From SVTX01 sp045602385 (GTDB lineage: Bacteria > Bacillota > Clostridia > Oscillospirales > CAG-272): a DNA stretch of 64,000 nucleotides. The notes under the pieces are model-generated. The model had not been told where the DNA came from and did not search any database. It saw only the letters and a program-made list of their open reading frames with translations. The translations under genes were made by a program, and so were the position numbers. The DNA is taken from the NCBI GenBank assembly GCA_045602385.1, contig JAZSBL010000040.1:12861-76860 (forward strand), written 5' to 3'. Below are positions 17,549 to 26,658 of this stretch, piece by piece (the stretch's first letter is position 1; each line of letters begins with the position of its first letter).

Positions 17549-17564
17549 TGTTTCACGTGAAACA
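17549..17564. promoter_or_regulatory. parS site 4
   Basis: Exact match to the parS consensus. The starts of the four sites are 42, 45 and 83 bp apart, close to multiples of four helical turns. Confidence 0.96.
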
Positions 17565-17628
17565 CTCAAATTCTTGTCCTTTCGACCTATTTTGCAATGC
17601 AAAACAAAAAATAATTTCAGGAAAACTA

Positions 17629-17657
17629 TTGCAAATAACAAAAATATGTAGTATAAT
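17629..17657 (+). promoter_or_regulatory. Promoter of parA-parB
   Basis: TTGCAA (17629-17634), 17 nt, TATAAT (17652-17657), about 65 bp after parS4. ParB spreading from parS could repress it; that is inference. Confidence 0.72.
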
Positions 17658-17697
17658 TATCATACAAATCTATAATTTATGACAGGAGAAGTGAAAA

Positions 17698-18459
17698 TTG
17701 GGAAAGATTATCTCCTTTTCTAACCAAAAAGGCGGCGTCGGCAAAACAACTTCAGCCGTAAACGTAGCCGCATCCCTCGGCGTTCTTGGCCACAAGGTAC
17801 TTCTTGTAGACCTCGACCCCCAGGGAAATGCCACAAGTGGCGTTGGAATCAGTAAAAAATCACTCAAAAAATCCATTCACGACGTTCTTGTAGGCAAATG
17901 CTCCGCGAAGGAAGCCATTTTGACAACAGAATTCGAAAATTTAAGCATAATTCCCGCCCACATATCCCTTGCAGGTGCAGAATACAACCTCTATCAGGGC
18001 AACGGCGCGGAAAGAGTTATGAAAAACGCGCTTGACACAATAAAGGACGAGTACGATTATATTATAATCGATTGCCCGCCCTCTCTCAGCATGCTCACGA
18101 TCAATGCTATGGTGGCAAGCGACGGCATAATAATCCCCATGAAGTGTGAATTCTACTCACTCGAGGGATTGTCACAGCTCACGGTTACAATCAACAGAAT
18201 AAAAGCTAACTTCAACAGCTCGCTCAACATCACCGGCATTCTTATAACTATGCACAGCCCCCGCTTGCTCCTCTCGGTACAGGTTATGAACGAGATGAAG
18301 AAGCATTACGCGGACAAGCTCTTTAACACACAGATCTCTCGCGGCGTAAGAGTTTCCGAGGCTCCGGGCTTTGGAGTCCCGGTATATTATCACGACAAGA
18401 GAAGCAAGGGCGCGCGTGAGTATCTTGAAGTCGCAAAAGAGATTGCGGAGAGGATCTGA
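17698..18459 (+). CDS. parA: Chromosome-partitioning ATPase ParA (Soj)
   Basis: The 253-residue ATPase has the deviant Walker A KGGVGKTTS (residues about 11-19), VLLVDLDPQGNATSG and the Walker B strand YIIIDCPPSLS. The start is TTG 17698, set by AGGAGA (17684-17689) 8 nt upstream; the nearby GTG at 17691 is out of frame. It moves ParB-parS complexes and regulates replication initiation in Firmicutes. It is followed 94 nt later by parB. Confidence 0.97.
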   Translation: MGKIISFSNQKGGVGKTTSAVNVAASLGVLGHKVLLVDLDPQGNATSGVGISKKSLKKSIHDVLVGKCSAKEAILTTEFENLSIIPAHISLAGAEYNLYQGNGAERVMKNALDTIKDEYDYIIIDCPPSLSMLTINAMVASDGIIIPMKCEFYSLEGLSQLTVTINRIKANFNSSLNITGILITMHSPRLLLSVQVMNEMKKHYADKLFNTQISRGVRVSEAPGFGVPVYYHDKRSKGAREYLEVAKEIAERI

Positions 18460-18553
18460 TCTCTCTGATTTCTTCATTTTATTAAATACGCACACGCGTA
18501 AAAATACAATTTAACGAATATTTATCGTCATTTGACGATTTTGGAGGTAAATA

Positions 18554-19447
18554 ATGATTGGAGCCGGACTTGGCAGGAATTATTTTTCAATTCTTGAAGA
18601 CAACATGTTTGAGGCAAAAAAGGACTCCGTCACAACGATAAAGGTAAGTGACATCGAGCCCAGACGCGATCAGCCCAGAAAGCAGTTTGACGACGAAAGC
18701 TTGCAGATGTTGGCTGATTCTATATCAATCCACGGCGTACTTCAGCCCATAATAGTACGCGAAAACAAAAATTTCCCTGATACATATGAAATAATCGCAG
18801 GAGAAAGGCGTTGGAGAGCCGCCAAAATGGCAGGCGTATCCGAAATACCCGTCGTAATCGTTGACGGAGACGATCTCAAGATCGCGCAGATCGCGCTTGT
18901 AGAGAATGTTCAGAGAGAGGATCTCAACCCCGTTGAGGAAGCCTTTGCTTACCGGGACCTTATCGACAAGTTCAATCTTACACAGGAACAGCTTTCAAAA
19001 GAGGTTGGAAAATCACGTTCGGCAATAGCGAATATGCTTCGTTTGACAGGACTTCCGGAGGAAGTTTTGGAGCTTCTCCGTGACGAAAAGATCGCCGTCG
19101 GACACGCAAGAACCCTTTTGGCACTTGAAAAAGACGAGCACATGATACTCCTCGCAAACAGAATAGCCGAGGAGGACCTTTCCGTCAGACGTGTAGAGGA
19201 TATAGTCAAAAAAATACTCACACAAAAGGACATTCAGGAGCTCGAGGTCAACCGCACCGAGGCGCTTCAGAGACGAGTTTATATAAGAGATCTCGAAAGA
19301 AGAGCCATGGACAGACTTGGCAGGCGAGTAAAGATCAATCAGACCGCAAAGAAAAAGACCGTAGAACTCACGTTCGATAACGACTCAGACCTCGAGGAGG
19401 TTCTCTGCCTGCTCTGCGGAGATAATTTCTTTAAAACGATAAAATAA
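18554..19447 (+). CDS. parB: Chromosome-partitioning protein ParB (Spo0J)
   Basis: The 297-residue product has the N-terminal CTPase domain with IEPRRDQPRKQFDDESLQ-type Arg-rich start and GERRWRAAKMAG (about residues 82-93). A central helix-turn-helix follows (LSKEVGKSRSAIANMLRLTGLP, about 145-166), then a C-terminal dimerisation region. GGAGG is 6 nt before the ATG. The first 30 residues lack the usual basic GLGRGL.AL peptide in full form (GAGLGRNYFSIL is a remnant). The four parS sites lie 1 kb upstream. Confidence 0.97.
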   Translation: MIGAGLGRNYFSILEDNMFEAKKDSVTTIKVSDIEPRRDQPRKQFDDESLQMLADSISIHGVLQPIIVRENKNFPDTYEIIAGERRWRAAKMAGVSEIPVVIVDGDDLKIAQIALVENVQREDLNPVEEAFAYRDLIDKFNLTQEQLSKEVGKSRSAIANMLRLTGLPEEVLELLRDEKIAVGHARTLLALEKDEHMILLANRIAEEDLSVRRVEDIVKKILTQKDIQELEVNRTEALQRRVYIRDLERRAMDRLGRRVKINQTAKKKTVELTFDNDSDLEEVLCLLCGDNFFKTIK

Positions 19448-19509
19448 TACGTATAAAACCCTTATGACATATACATAATTTAAGCTAAAACCCCTGAAAG
19501 GAAAAGACA

Positions 19510-20790
19510 ATGCTTGATATTAATTATATAAAAGAAAACCCCGCCGAAGTCATCGACAGACTCGCAATAAAGGGCAAGGATGCCAAGGAAGAGATCGAGA
19601 AAATACTTGAGCTCGACGCAAAAAGACGCGCACTCATAACAGAAACAGAAGGATTTAAAGCAGAGCAGAACAAGCTCACCAAGATGATCCCCATGTATAA
19701 GAAGGAAGGAAAGGACCCCTCCCCCATCTTTGCGCAGTCAAAGGAACTCGGCGCAAAGGCAAAAGCCAACGACGAGCTTATAAAAGCCGTTGAAACCGAG
19801 CTTCAGGGATACATGTTGGGTCTTCCTAACCTCCCCGACCGTGACCTTAAGGCAGGCGGAAAGGAGAATAACGAAGCGATCAGATACTTTGGCGAGCCTC
19901 ATAAGTTTGATTTTGAGCCTAAAAACCACGTTGACCTCTGCACAAGCCTCGGCCTTATCGATTACGACAGAGGAACAAAGCTTTCAGGCTCCGGATTTTG
20001 GATCTACCGCGGAATGGGTGCAAGACTTGAATGGGCACTCCTCAATTACTTTATTGATACCCATCTTGCAGACGGCTACGAGCTCATTCTCCCCCCTCAC
20101 ATGCTCGAATACGAGTGCGGAGTAACCGCGGGACAGTTCCCCAAGTTTGCTGACGAGGTTTACAAGATAGAGAACCCCACCGACAACCGCCAAAGATACA
20201 TGCTTCCCACAGCAGAAGCAGCACTTGCATCCTTATACCGTAACGAAATTTTGACCGAGGCTGACCTTCCCAAGAAGCTTGTAAGCTACACACCCTGCTT
20301 TAGACGCGAGGCAGGCTCCTACCGTTCCGACGAGCGCGGAATGGTACGCGGACATCAGTTCAACAAGGTCGAAATGTTCCAGTATACGCTTCCTGAAAAG
20401 AGCGACGAAGCATTTGAGGAGCTCGTAATCAAGGCAGAAAACCTTGTAAAGGGACTCGGATTCCACTTCAGAACAGTCAAGCTTGCCGCAGAGGACTGCT
20501 CCGCATCCATGGCAAGAACATACGATATCGAAATCAATATCCCCTCCATGAACGGATACAAGGAGGTAAGCTCGGTCTCTAACGCCCGTGACTACCAGGC
20601 AAGACGTGGAATGATGCGCGTAAGACGTGAAAACGGCAAGATCGAGTATCTCCACACCCTCAACGGCTCAGGCCTCGCCACATCGAGAATTCTCCCCGCT
20701 CTCGTTGAGCAGAACCAGAATGCCGATGGCAGCGTTACAGTGCCCGAGGTCCTCCGCAAATATCTCGGAGTAGACGTGATCAAGAAATAA
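19510..20790 (+). CDS. serS: Seryl-tRNA synthetase
   Basis: The 426-residue class II synthetase has an N-terminal coiled-coil arm (about residues 28-105), motif 2 TPCFRREAGSYRSDERGMVRGHQF-type and motif 3 NGSGLATSRILPALVE. Length is standard. It lies 62 nt after parB; GAAAGGAAAA precedes the ATG. The gap is too short for a T-box leader. Confidence 0.97.
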   Translation: MLDINYIKENPAEVIDRLAIKGKDAKEEIEKILELDAKRRALITETEGFKAEQNKLTKMIPMYKKEGKDPSPIFAQSKELGAKAKANDELIKAVETELQGYMLGLPNLPDRDLKAGGKENNEAIRYFGEPHKFDFEPKNHVDLCTSLGLIDYDRGTKLSGSGFWIYRGMGARLEWALLNYFIDTHLADGYELILPPHMLEYECGVTAGQFPKFADEVYKIENPTDNRQRYMLPTAEAALASLYRNEILTEADLPKKLVSYTPCFRREAGSYRSDERGMVRGHQFNKVEMFQYTLPEKSDEAFEELVIKAENLVKGLGFHFRTVKLAAEDCSASMARTYDIEINIPSMNGYKEVSSVSNARDYQARRGMMRVRRENGKIEYLHTLNGSGLATSRILPALVEQNQNADGSVTVPEVLRKYLGVDVIKK

Positions 20791-20799
20791 ACCGCACAT

Positions 20800-20832
20800 T
20801 TTCGGGCATCAACCAGATTTTGATGCCCGAAA
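20800..20832 (+). terminator. Terminator after serS
   Basis: A 13 bp stem TTTCGGGCATCAA (20800-20812) / TTGATGCCCGAAA (20820-20832), without a strong U-run. Confidence 0.65.
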
Positions 20833-20862
20833 GCTTAAATACACCCATAAAAGGAGACTTAA

Positions 20863-21525
20863 GTGTTAAGTAAACTAAACACAGGAAGTAAAAGTCTTTT
20901 CGAAGAACTGTGGGAATACTTTGACGAAACATATTTCTCTCCGGAAATACCAAGGCTTGAAAACTTCACACTTGGCACAGGAACGCTTGTTTCGCTCAAA
21001 ACCATTCTCATAGGACTGACGATAGGGCTTATATTAGCATCGTTTATAACGATCTATAACAAAAAATACATAGGCAGCTTTGTTCGCAAGCTTCTAAGCG
21101 ACGAGTGCCACAGCAAAGAAAGCGCAAAAACGCTCGACGAGCTCGGTTATCTTAAAAAAATAGGCGTGAGACAAGCGATCAAAACCGACAAGCCGCTTTC
21201 TCGATGGATAAGGTGCGTTGAAGAAGACGAATTCAACGAAGAAATGTCAAAAAAGCGCGCGGAATACGAGGAAGCGCATAAAAATGAACCCAAAGCGCCC
21301 AAATTCAAGGAAGTATCATTCAAAAGAGATGTAAAGACCATGCATTTCTACATTCCCGAGGAGAAAAAATACGCCATCGACGTAAAATTCAACGCCAAGG
21401 GAGCAAATTGGGTATCATTCATATTGGTAGCAGTCATTTCAATTGCGACGTGTGCGTTCTTGTCATTCGCGCTACCCGAGATCATACAAATGATCGACAA
21501 CTTCATAACCGTTGTCAGCAAGTAA
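20863..21525 (+). CDS. Uncharacterised membrane protein with two transmembrane segments
   Basis: The 220-residue product starts at GTG 20863, placed by AAAGGAG (about 20850-20856). One membrane segment lies at about residues 46-66 (LKTILIGLTIGLILASFITI) and another near the C-terminus (about 188-208). Between them is a charged cytoplasmic or extracytoplasmic domain rich in K and E, with a short proline linker (NEPKAPKF). I do not recognise the family. A strong 19 bp terminator follows at once, so it is probably monocistronic or a tail of the serS transcript. Confidence 0.8.
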   Translation: MLSKLNTGSKSLFEELWEYFDETYFSPEIPRLENFTLGTGTLVSLKTILIGLTIGLILASFITIYNKKYIGSFVRKLLSDECHSKESAKTLDELGYLKKIGVRQAIKTDKPLSRWIRCVEEDEFNEEMSKKRAEYEEAHKNEPKAPKFKEVSFKRDVKTMHFYIPEEKKYAIDVKFNAKGANWVSFILVAVISIATCAFLSFALPEIIQMIDNFITVVSK

Positions 21526-21527
21526 TA

Positions 21528-21570
21528 TAATAATTAATGCCCGTTTAACAAAAACGGGCATTAATTATTA
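21528..21570 (+). terminator. Long terminator hairpin
   Basis: A perfect 19 bp stem (21528-21546 / 21552-21570) with core AATGCCCGTTT and an A/T-rich base. Confidence 0.8.
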
Positions 21571-21584
21571 TCGAAAGGTAGCAG

Positions 21585-22310
21585 TTGAAAATGTGCAGTC
21601 TACATATAGCCCTATCCGCAACGATCAGTGACTCAAACACCTTAAGCGTAAACAGAAATTATCTATCCGCAATATGGGATAACGGTGCGATCCCGACTCT
21701 GATTTGCCCGGATACGTCAAAACAATATATAGACAGCGTTTGCAACACCTTTGACGGCTTTGTTTTTTGCGGAGGAGGAGATATCGATCCAAAGTATTAT
21801 AAAGAAGAGCGAGGGCCAAAAACAAAAAGCATTTGCGCAGAAAGGGATCTCTTTGAGTATAAATTATTTCACGCGGCGTACAGATCGGGAAAACCCATTC
21901 TCGGAATATGCAGAGGGATGCAGATCATTAACGTTTTCCTCGGCGGCACTCTGTTGCAAGACGTAGCAGGCCATATGCAGCAAGAGAAAAAACATATAGT
22001 AACACACGAAATTATCCTGACAAATGAATCAATCATAAAATCGAACAAGGACTCTGCCACCATCTTGGTAAACTCCTTCCATCATCAGGCTATAAATAGC
22101 CTTTCCGTGGAACTGATTGCTGACGCATATAGCAAGAGCGACGGATATATTGAAGCGTTCCACGGAAGAGGGAAGAACTTTTTGTACGGAGTCCAGTGGC
22201 ACCCCGAATCGATCTATAAAATCTCAAGTATATCAAACGACATTTTTAAGGCATTTATATCTGCCTGCGCGACAAAAAGAGAACTCCTACATAACACCCC
22301 AACAAAATAG
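21585..22310 (+). CDS. Class I glutamine amidotransferase-like hydrolase (gamma-glutamyl-GABA hydrolase/PuuD family)
   Basis: The 241-residue product has the nucleophile elbow PILGICRGMQIINVFLGG (Cys near residue 108) and the catalytic His-Glu GVQWHPES near residue 206. GGGDIDPKYY (about residues 64-73) is typical of peptidase C26 enzymes that cleave gamma-glutamyl amides such as gamma-glutamyl-GABA. AAAGG (21574-21578) is 6 nt from a TTG at 21585 and 12 nt from an ATG at 21591, so either may start translation. No polyamine-pathway genes lie nearby; the substrate is inferred. Confidence 0.88.
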   Translation: MKMCSLHIALSATISDSNTLSVNRNYLSAIWDNGAIPTLICPDTSKQYIDSVCNTFDGFVFCGGGDIDPKYYKEERGPKTKSICAERDLFEYKLFHAAYRSGKPILGICRGMQIINVFLGGTLLQDVAGHMQQEKKHIVTHEIILTNESIIKSNKDSATILVNSFHHQAINSLSVELIADAYSKSDGYIEAFHGRGKNFLYGVQWHPESIYKISSISNDIFKAFISACATKRELLHNTPTK

Positions 22311-22331
22311 GCTATATATACACCGCACACA

Positions 22332-22361
22332 AAACAGGGCAAGCGTTCGCTTGCCCTGTTT
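22332..22361. terminator. Bidirectional terminator between convergent genes
   Basis: A 13-14 bp stem AACAGGGCAAGCG (22333-22345) / CGCTTGCCCTGTT (22348-22360), with A4 and TTTG flanks, between the amidotransferase-like gene and lysK. Confidence 0.8.
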
Positions 22362-22392
22362 GTTCATTATATCATATATTATCAACGGTCGA

Positions 22393-24444
22393 TCAGTGGA
22401 TCTGCGTTCCTTCGGGTACCATGTCGTCAACAAAAATGACCTTGCAGCCGCAAGCATTGTTTGATGCCGCGAGAAGCATACCGTTGCTGTTTACACCGGT
22501 TATACGGGTAGGTGTAAGATTAGCTATAACTATGATCTTCTTTCCGACAAGCTCCTCGGGCTTGTAATCGTGCTTAATGCTGGAAACGATCACACGCTCG
22601 CCGATTCCGTCATTCAAGGTCAGCTTGTAGCATGAGTGAGATTTTCTGATCTCCTGGCACTTAACGATCTTGCATACACGAAGATCAAGCTTTGAGAAAT
22701 CATCCATTGTAGCATATTCTTCCTTGATCGGCTCTACGGGATCAGGCTCACCGTAAACCTTCTCCTCAACAACAGGAGCCGCGTCAGCCTCCGCCTTAGC
22801 GTTGATAGCCTTCTCCTCGTCGGTCTCAGCATAGGAGAAGTCAAGAAGATGAACAAACCTGTCCTTTTCAATGGCATAAAGGAAAAGATAAAGTCTTGGG
22901 CCCTGCTCCTTGTCGATAAGAAGCTTGTAAACGGTCTTAAAGAACTTACCTTGAATTCCCTTAAGTTCCTTTTGGTCGGTGACTTCGGGGAAAATACGCT
23001 TGGGGATAGCATAAAGCTCCGCGTTAAGATCGTCAAGCGTGTATTCACCCTTCGCCATATAAGAGTAAAGGGAAGAGATCATTTCTTTTTCCTTATCGGA
23101 AAGCTCGCCCCAAACCTCGAAATTACGTGTAAATCGAAGCTTGTTGACCTGCTCGGGAGCACACTGTTCAAGCCAGAACTTTGCTCTGTCAAGGCGGTCA
23201 GCGAACTGCTCGTACTTGTAGGGTGTTCCGATCTTCTCAAATACAGTTTCAAGCATGGGAACGTTAAAGTCAACGATAGAACCAAGCTGAACGAGAAGTC
23301 CCATGGGAACAGTCTCAAGCTTTCTGCCCTCGATCACACAGTTGTGCATAACGGCAGCGTTGTATTCACTCGCATTACCGGAGATATACTCGTTGTACAT
23401 CTTGTCGAACTCAAAATACTGACGAAGGATTCCGTCATCGAAGCAGAAATCAAAGGCTTTGACCGGCTCAGTCTTGGAATAGAGCCAAAGGATTATTTCG
23501 GGCTGATAAAGCTTCAAGAGAAGCTCGGGAGTCATGTTAAGACCGGAGGACGAGGACATCTTACCCGCAACGCCCTTGATACCGATAAACTCATATCCCT
23601 GATAGATAGGAGCATCGTGATCGTATATCTTCTTTGCGATAACCTTGGAGTTGTTGTAAGAACCTGTAGGAGCGGAATGATCCTTTCCGCCGGGCTCAAA
23701 GTCAACCTGCTCGTACTTCCAGCGCATTGCCCAGTCAACCTTCCAGCCAAGCTTGCAGTTGTAGTTTTCAAGGAAGTTAAACTTGCCGTGGTATCCGCAA
23801 CGGCAGGTAAACTCCGCCTCGGTGCAGTCCTCGGAAAGGGATGTGATCTTTGTAAAGTCGGTGTGACACTCGGGGCAGAAGATGCTGACGGGGTAGTACT
23901 CAGCCTTTTCGGCATCGTGTATCTCGCGTCGCTCCTCCTCGGTCTTTGTCATATCCTTTGTCTTAAAGGAATCAAGTATCTCAAATATCTCGCCTCTTCT
24001 TCTGAGGGCGGTGAGAAGATCGGCATTGTATTTACCCGAGCGGTACATATCGGCCTGATAGCGGCACTCAAATTTGATACCGAAGGGCTTGATCGCATTG
24101 AGGAATTCCTCCTCAAAGTGCTTTGCATAATTCTCGTGGCAGCCGAACGGATCGGGAATATCAACGTAAGGGCAGCCGATGTACTTATCGTATGTGTCGC
24201 CGACGACCGCCTGAACGTTTGCGGGTATTTTACGGCAACGGTCGAACTCATCCCATGAAATGATGAGCTTAGCCTTCTTACCCTTCTTTTGGAGAGCCTT
24301 GCAAACAAAGAGAGGTGTTGCAATATCTCTGAAATTTCCTATATGAACGCTACCCGAGGGGGAGATACCCGCTGCGCAGACAAACTCCTCCTTTTCGGGG
24401 TGCTTTTGTATCAGTCTTTCAGCAATTTCTTCTGACCAGTGCAT
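22393..24444 (-). CDS. lysK: Class I lysyl-tRNA synthetase with C-terminal OB-fold tRNA-binding domain
   Basis: The 683-residue enzyme is a class I LysRS: HIGH-type PSGSVHIGNFRD at about residues 29-40 and KMSKS-type GKMSSSSG near 291-298. A Zn-binding-like insert with CPEC and CRCGYHG sits at about 190-220. Residues about 575-683 form a Trbp111/EMAP-like tRNA-binding domain (DFSKLDLRVCKIVKCQEI, VGKKIIVIANLTPTRITGV, SNGMLLAA), the type seen at the end of MetRS. A proline/glutamate linker joins the two. AAGGAT lies upstream of the ATG. Class I LysRS is a minority form in bacteria, and the appended domain adds generic tRNA affinity. No class II lysS is seen here. Confidence 0.95.
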   Translation of the reverse strand: MHWSEEIAERLIQKHPEKEEFVCAAGISPSGSVHIGNFRDIATPLFVCKALQKKGKKAKLIISWDEFDRCRKIPANVQAVVGDTYDKYIGCPYVDIPDPFGCHENYAKHFEEEFLNAIKPFGIKFECRYQADMYRSGKYNADLLTALRRRGEIFEILDSFKTKDMTKTEEERREIHDAEKAEYYPVSIFCPECHTDFTKITSLSEDCTEAEFTCRCGYHGKFNFLENYNCKLGWKVDWAMRWKYEQVDFEPGGKDHSAPTGSYNNSKVIAKKIYDHDAPIYQGYEFIGIKGVAGKMSSSSGLNMTPELLLKLYQPEIILWLYSKTEPVKAFDFCFDDGILRQYFEFDKMYNEYISGNASEYNAAVMHNCVIEGRKLETVPMGLLVQLGSIVDFNVPMLETVFEKIGTPYKYEQFADRLDRAKFWLEQCAPEQVNKLRFTRNFEVWGELSDKEKEMISSLYSYMAKGEYTLDDLNAELYAIPKRIFPEVTDQKELKGIQGKFFKTVYKLLIDKEQGPRLYLFLYAIEKDRFVHLLDFSYAETDEEKAINAKAEADAAPVVEEKVYGEPDPVEPIKEEYATMDDFSKLDLRVCKIVKCQEIRKSHSCYKLTLNDGIGERVIVSSIKHDYKPEELVGKKIIVIANLTPTRITGVNSNGMLLAASNNACGCKVIFVDDMVPEGTQIH

Positions 24445-24486
24445 TTTTTATCCTTCTTTCAATGTATATAACTTAAAATCCACGAT

Positions 24487-24515
24487 ATTCTATCACATTT
24501 TGCGTCTCTTGTCAA
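24487..24515 (-). promoter_or_regulatory. Promoter of lysK
   Basis: On the minus strand, TTGACA (24510-24515), 17 nt, TAGAAT (24487-24492). The leader is about 35 nt, so no T-box fits. Confidence 0.78.
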
Positions 24516-24555
24516 TAGTAAATCGAGGTAAATCACTCTCATTTATCAATTGGCG

Positions 24556-26643
24556 TCAATCCTCAGATTCACTCGACGCTTTTTTCTTTCTTTTAATAAC
24601 AAGGAGAACTATAAGTCCGGCAAGCGCCAATACAACGACTACAACAACAATTATTACAATAACCGTCTCGGTGCTCTTGGCGGAATTTCCGTAAAGGGAT
24701 ACGTCAACTATCTCCACGCTTGCCTCCTCGCCGCCATCGGGAACAAGACAAAGCGCAACAGTTACCTCGTCAGAGGTGTCAACGCCATCGGTGAAATCGC
24801 CGAGATTAAAGTAGTATGTAACCTCGCCGTTCTCGGTTTTGCATTCACCGAGGTAGGTATAGGTATCAGCTCTCGTGTTCTCGTTTTTCAAAAGGACGTA
24901 AAGCGTGTCGCCGGATCCGGCGTTAAGTGTAATACCGAGATATCCTGATTCCACAATAGACTCGGCGGGAACAGACGTCGCGATAATTCCGCTTGCCTTG
25001 GATGTAAGATCGGCCTCAAGCAACCAAGCAAATCCGTCATCATTTAGCTTTCCCTGGAAGTTTTTGACGTCACCAACCGTCTCAAAGCTTGAGAGAGCCG
25101 AGGGGAAAGCCTTTTTCTGCTTTAATACAGAATCCTTCATCTGCGTTTCACCTGACTGAGCGTACTTTAAGTTATTGGTGATAAAGGAGTCGAATTCAGG
25201 AACGGTAGCGCCTGTAAGCTTGTCCGTATATTCCTTAAGCTGCGAGTTTGTGCTGCTTCCGCACATCATAAATGCAAAATACAGATCAGACCTCGTGAAT
25301 TTATCGCCGTATACGGAGCCCGAGTATATAAACGCCTCAAATCCGTTCTCGGCAGCGGTATAATAAGCCATAGTGTAATACGCCGCGCAATTTTTGGATC
25401 CGGAATCGGACTGTAGCGCAAGACCGTCTATGATCATATCTCTCTTCTCGCTCTTGAATCTCATCTCGCTCTTGTCAATGAATTCCGAGAACTCGGAAAT
25501 GTTCGCCGCGCCGATCTTGGAATGACTGTAGCTTTCAGAGCCAAGCAAAGCTGTAAGATCCTCTCCGCGTCCGAGATTGAGCGCTATCGCGTAGTCGTAG
25601 TCACCGCCCGCCTTTGCGGAGCTTGCAAAGTGAGACAGGAACGCCTGCGCACCGATAATTCCGCTCTTACTGTCGGATTTCCATGAGTTGTCAACGGGAA
25701 CGTATATCTTCGCAGCGGAATTTATGCTCTTGAGTATATTGTTGGACATTCTTGCCCAGAAGGAGTACATTCTCTCAAAGCCCTCTGTCTCAACGTCTCC
25801 CGCGTTGCAATATTCGGGATAGTTATTGACTCGGTCGCCGATTATGTAATCGGACACCGCGTATCTTGATGCAAGAAATGCATAAAACGCTCTTGTGTAT
25901 CTCGCGGTTTCTGAATTGTTGAGCTCTGGCATATAGCCCGAGATCTCCGACTCCTCAACCGTGAGTATTGTGCGAAGATATACTCGCATACTAAGCATCT
26001 CCGCCTCTTTGATCGCCTTGTCAAGCAGCTCTACCTCTTCATTGTTGTAAAAGTAGGTGATATTCTCATAGTTGAATCTTACCGCATCAGGCTCAAAATC
26101 CTTCAGAATAAGCTTTCCCATGTCCGCGTTTATCACTATATGCTCCGCGCCTATCGCAGAGGAACCCATAGGATCATTGCTTGCGATTCCCTTTATACCC
26201 GAGGTGGGAGCGGGGCCTTCGGCCTTGCCCGCAACAGATTCGGGGTTTGTTATATAAGCAAAATCGGTCAACGCGGAATATTTTTCACCGTGCTTTTCTG
26301 CCAGAACGAACGCGCTCGCAATTCGCGATGCACCCAAATCATCAGTGAGAGAAAATTTGAATGTCATATTCTTTTTGGCCTTGGCCTCGGCGACAACACT
26401 TGCGTTTTTAAGTGATCCGCTCGACTGCATCTCGGACAGTGCCAGGATATACACCGTGTCCTTGGCGTGTTCGGAGGCATATGCCTCCTCAAGGGTCGCC
26501 TTAAGAGCAATCTGCCCGTCCTTTATTTCTACCGACGAAATGCCGGTAACCGACTCTTCCTCCTCGCAGGCTACAAAGATGAATGCCGAAAGCAGCATCA
26601 GCGCAGCCATTATAATGCACAATAATGTTCTTGTTCTTTTCAT
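24556..26643 (-). CDS. Membrane-anchored extracytoplasmic protein, DUF5722-like (glycosidase-fold)
   Basis: The 695-residue product starts at ATG 26643, placed by GGAG 7 nt upstream rather than at the TTG four codons earlier. It has a signal with lipobox-like FVAC at about residue 26, an immunoglobulin-like region, and a block from about residue 150 (GIASNDPMGSSAIGAEHIVI) that resembles DUF5722, thought to have a TIM-barrel glycosidase fold. It ends in a C-terminal membrane helix (VIVIIVVVVVVLALAGLIVLL) and KRKKK. Having both a lipobox and a C-terminal anchor is unusual. It lies 15 nt after alr, so a cell-envelope role is likely. No catalytic residues could be assigned. Confidence 0.72.
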   Translation of the reverse strand: MKRTRTLLCIIMAALMLLSAFIFVACEEEESVTGISSVEIKDGQIALKATLEEAYASEHAKDTVYILALSEMQSSGSLKNASVVAEAKAKKNMTFKFSLTDDLGASRIASAFVLAEKHGEKYSALTDFAYITNPESVAGKAEGPAPTSGIKGIASNDPMGSSAIGAEHIVINADMGKLILKDFEPDAVRFNYENITYFYNNEEVELLDKAIKEAEMLSMRVYLRTILTVEESEISGYMPELNNSETARYTRAFYAFLASRYAVSDYIIGDRVNNYPEYCNAGDVETEGFERMYSFWARMSNNILKSINSAAKIYVPVDNSWKSDSKSGIIGAQAFLSHFASSAKAGGDYDYAIALNLGRGEDLTALLGSESYSHSKIGAANISEFSEFIDKSEMRFKSEKRDMIIDGLALQSDSGSKNCAAYYTMAYYTAAENGFEAFIYSGSVYGDKFTRSDLYFAFMMCGSSTNSQLKEYTDKLTGATVPEFDSFITNNLKYAQSGETQMKDSVLKQKKAFPSALSSFETVGDVKNFQGKLNDDGFAWLLEADLTSKASGIIATSVPAESIVESGYLGITLNAGSGDTLYVLLKNENTRADTYTYLGECKTENGEVTYYFNLGDFTDGVDTSDEVTVALCLVPDGGEEASVEIVDVSLYGNSAKSTETVIVIIVVVVVVLALAGLIVLLVIKRKKKASSESED

Positions 26644-26658
26644 TTCGATCTCCAAGAT

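Noticed and set aside
17378..17560. 60-residue frame across the parS cluster
   Set aside because: It encodes repeated MFHVKH peptides that are the parS palindromes read as codons.
19448..19509. T-box leader for serS (or lysK)
   Set aside because: The gaps of 62 nt and about 35 nt are too short, and no T-box sequence is present.
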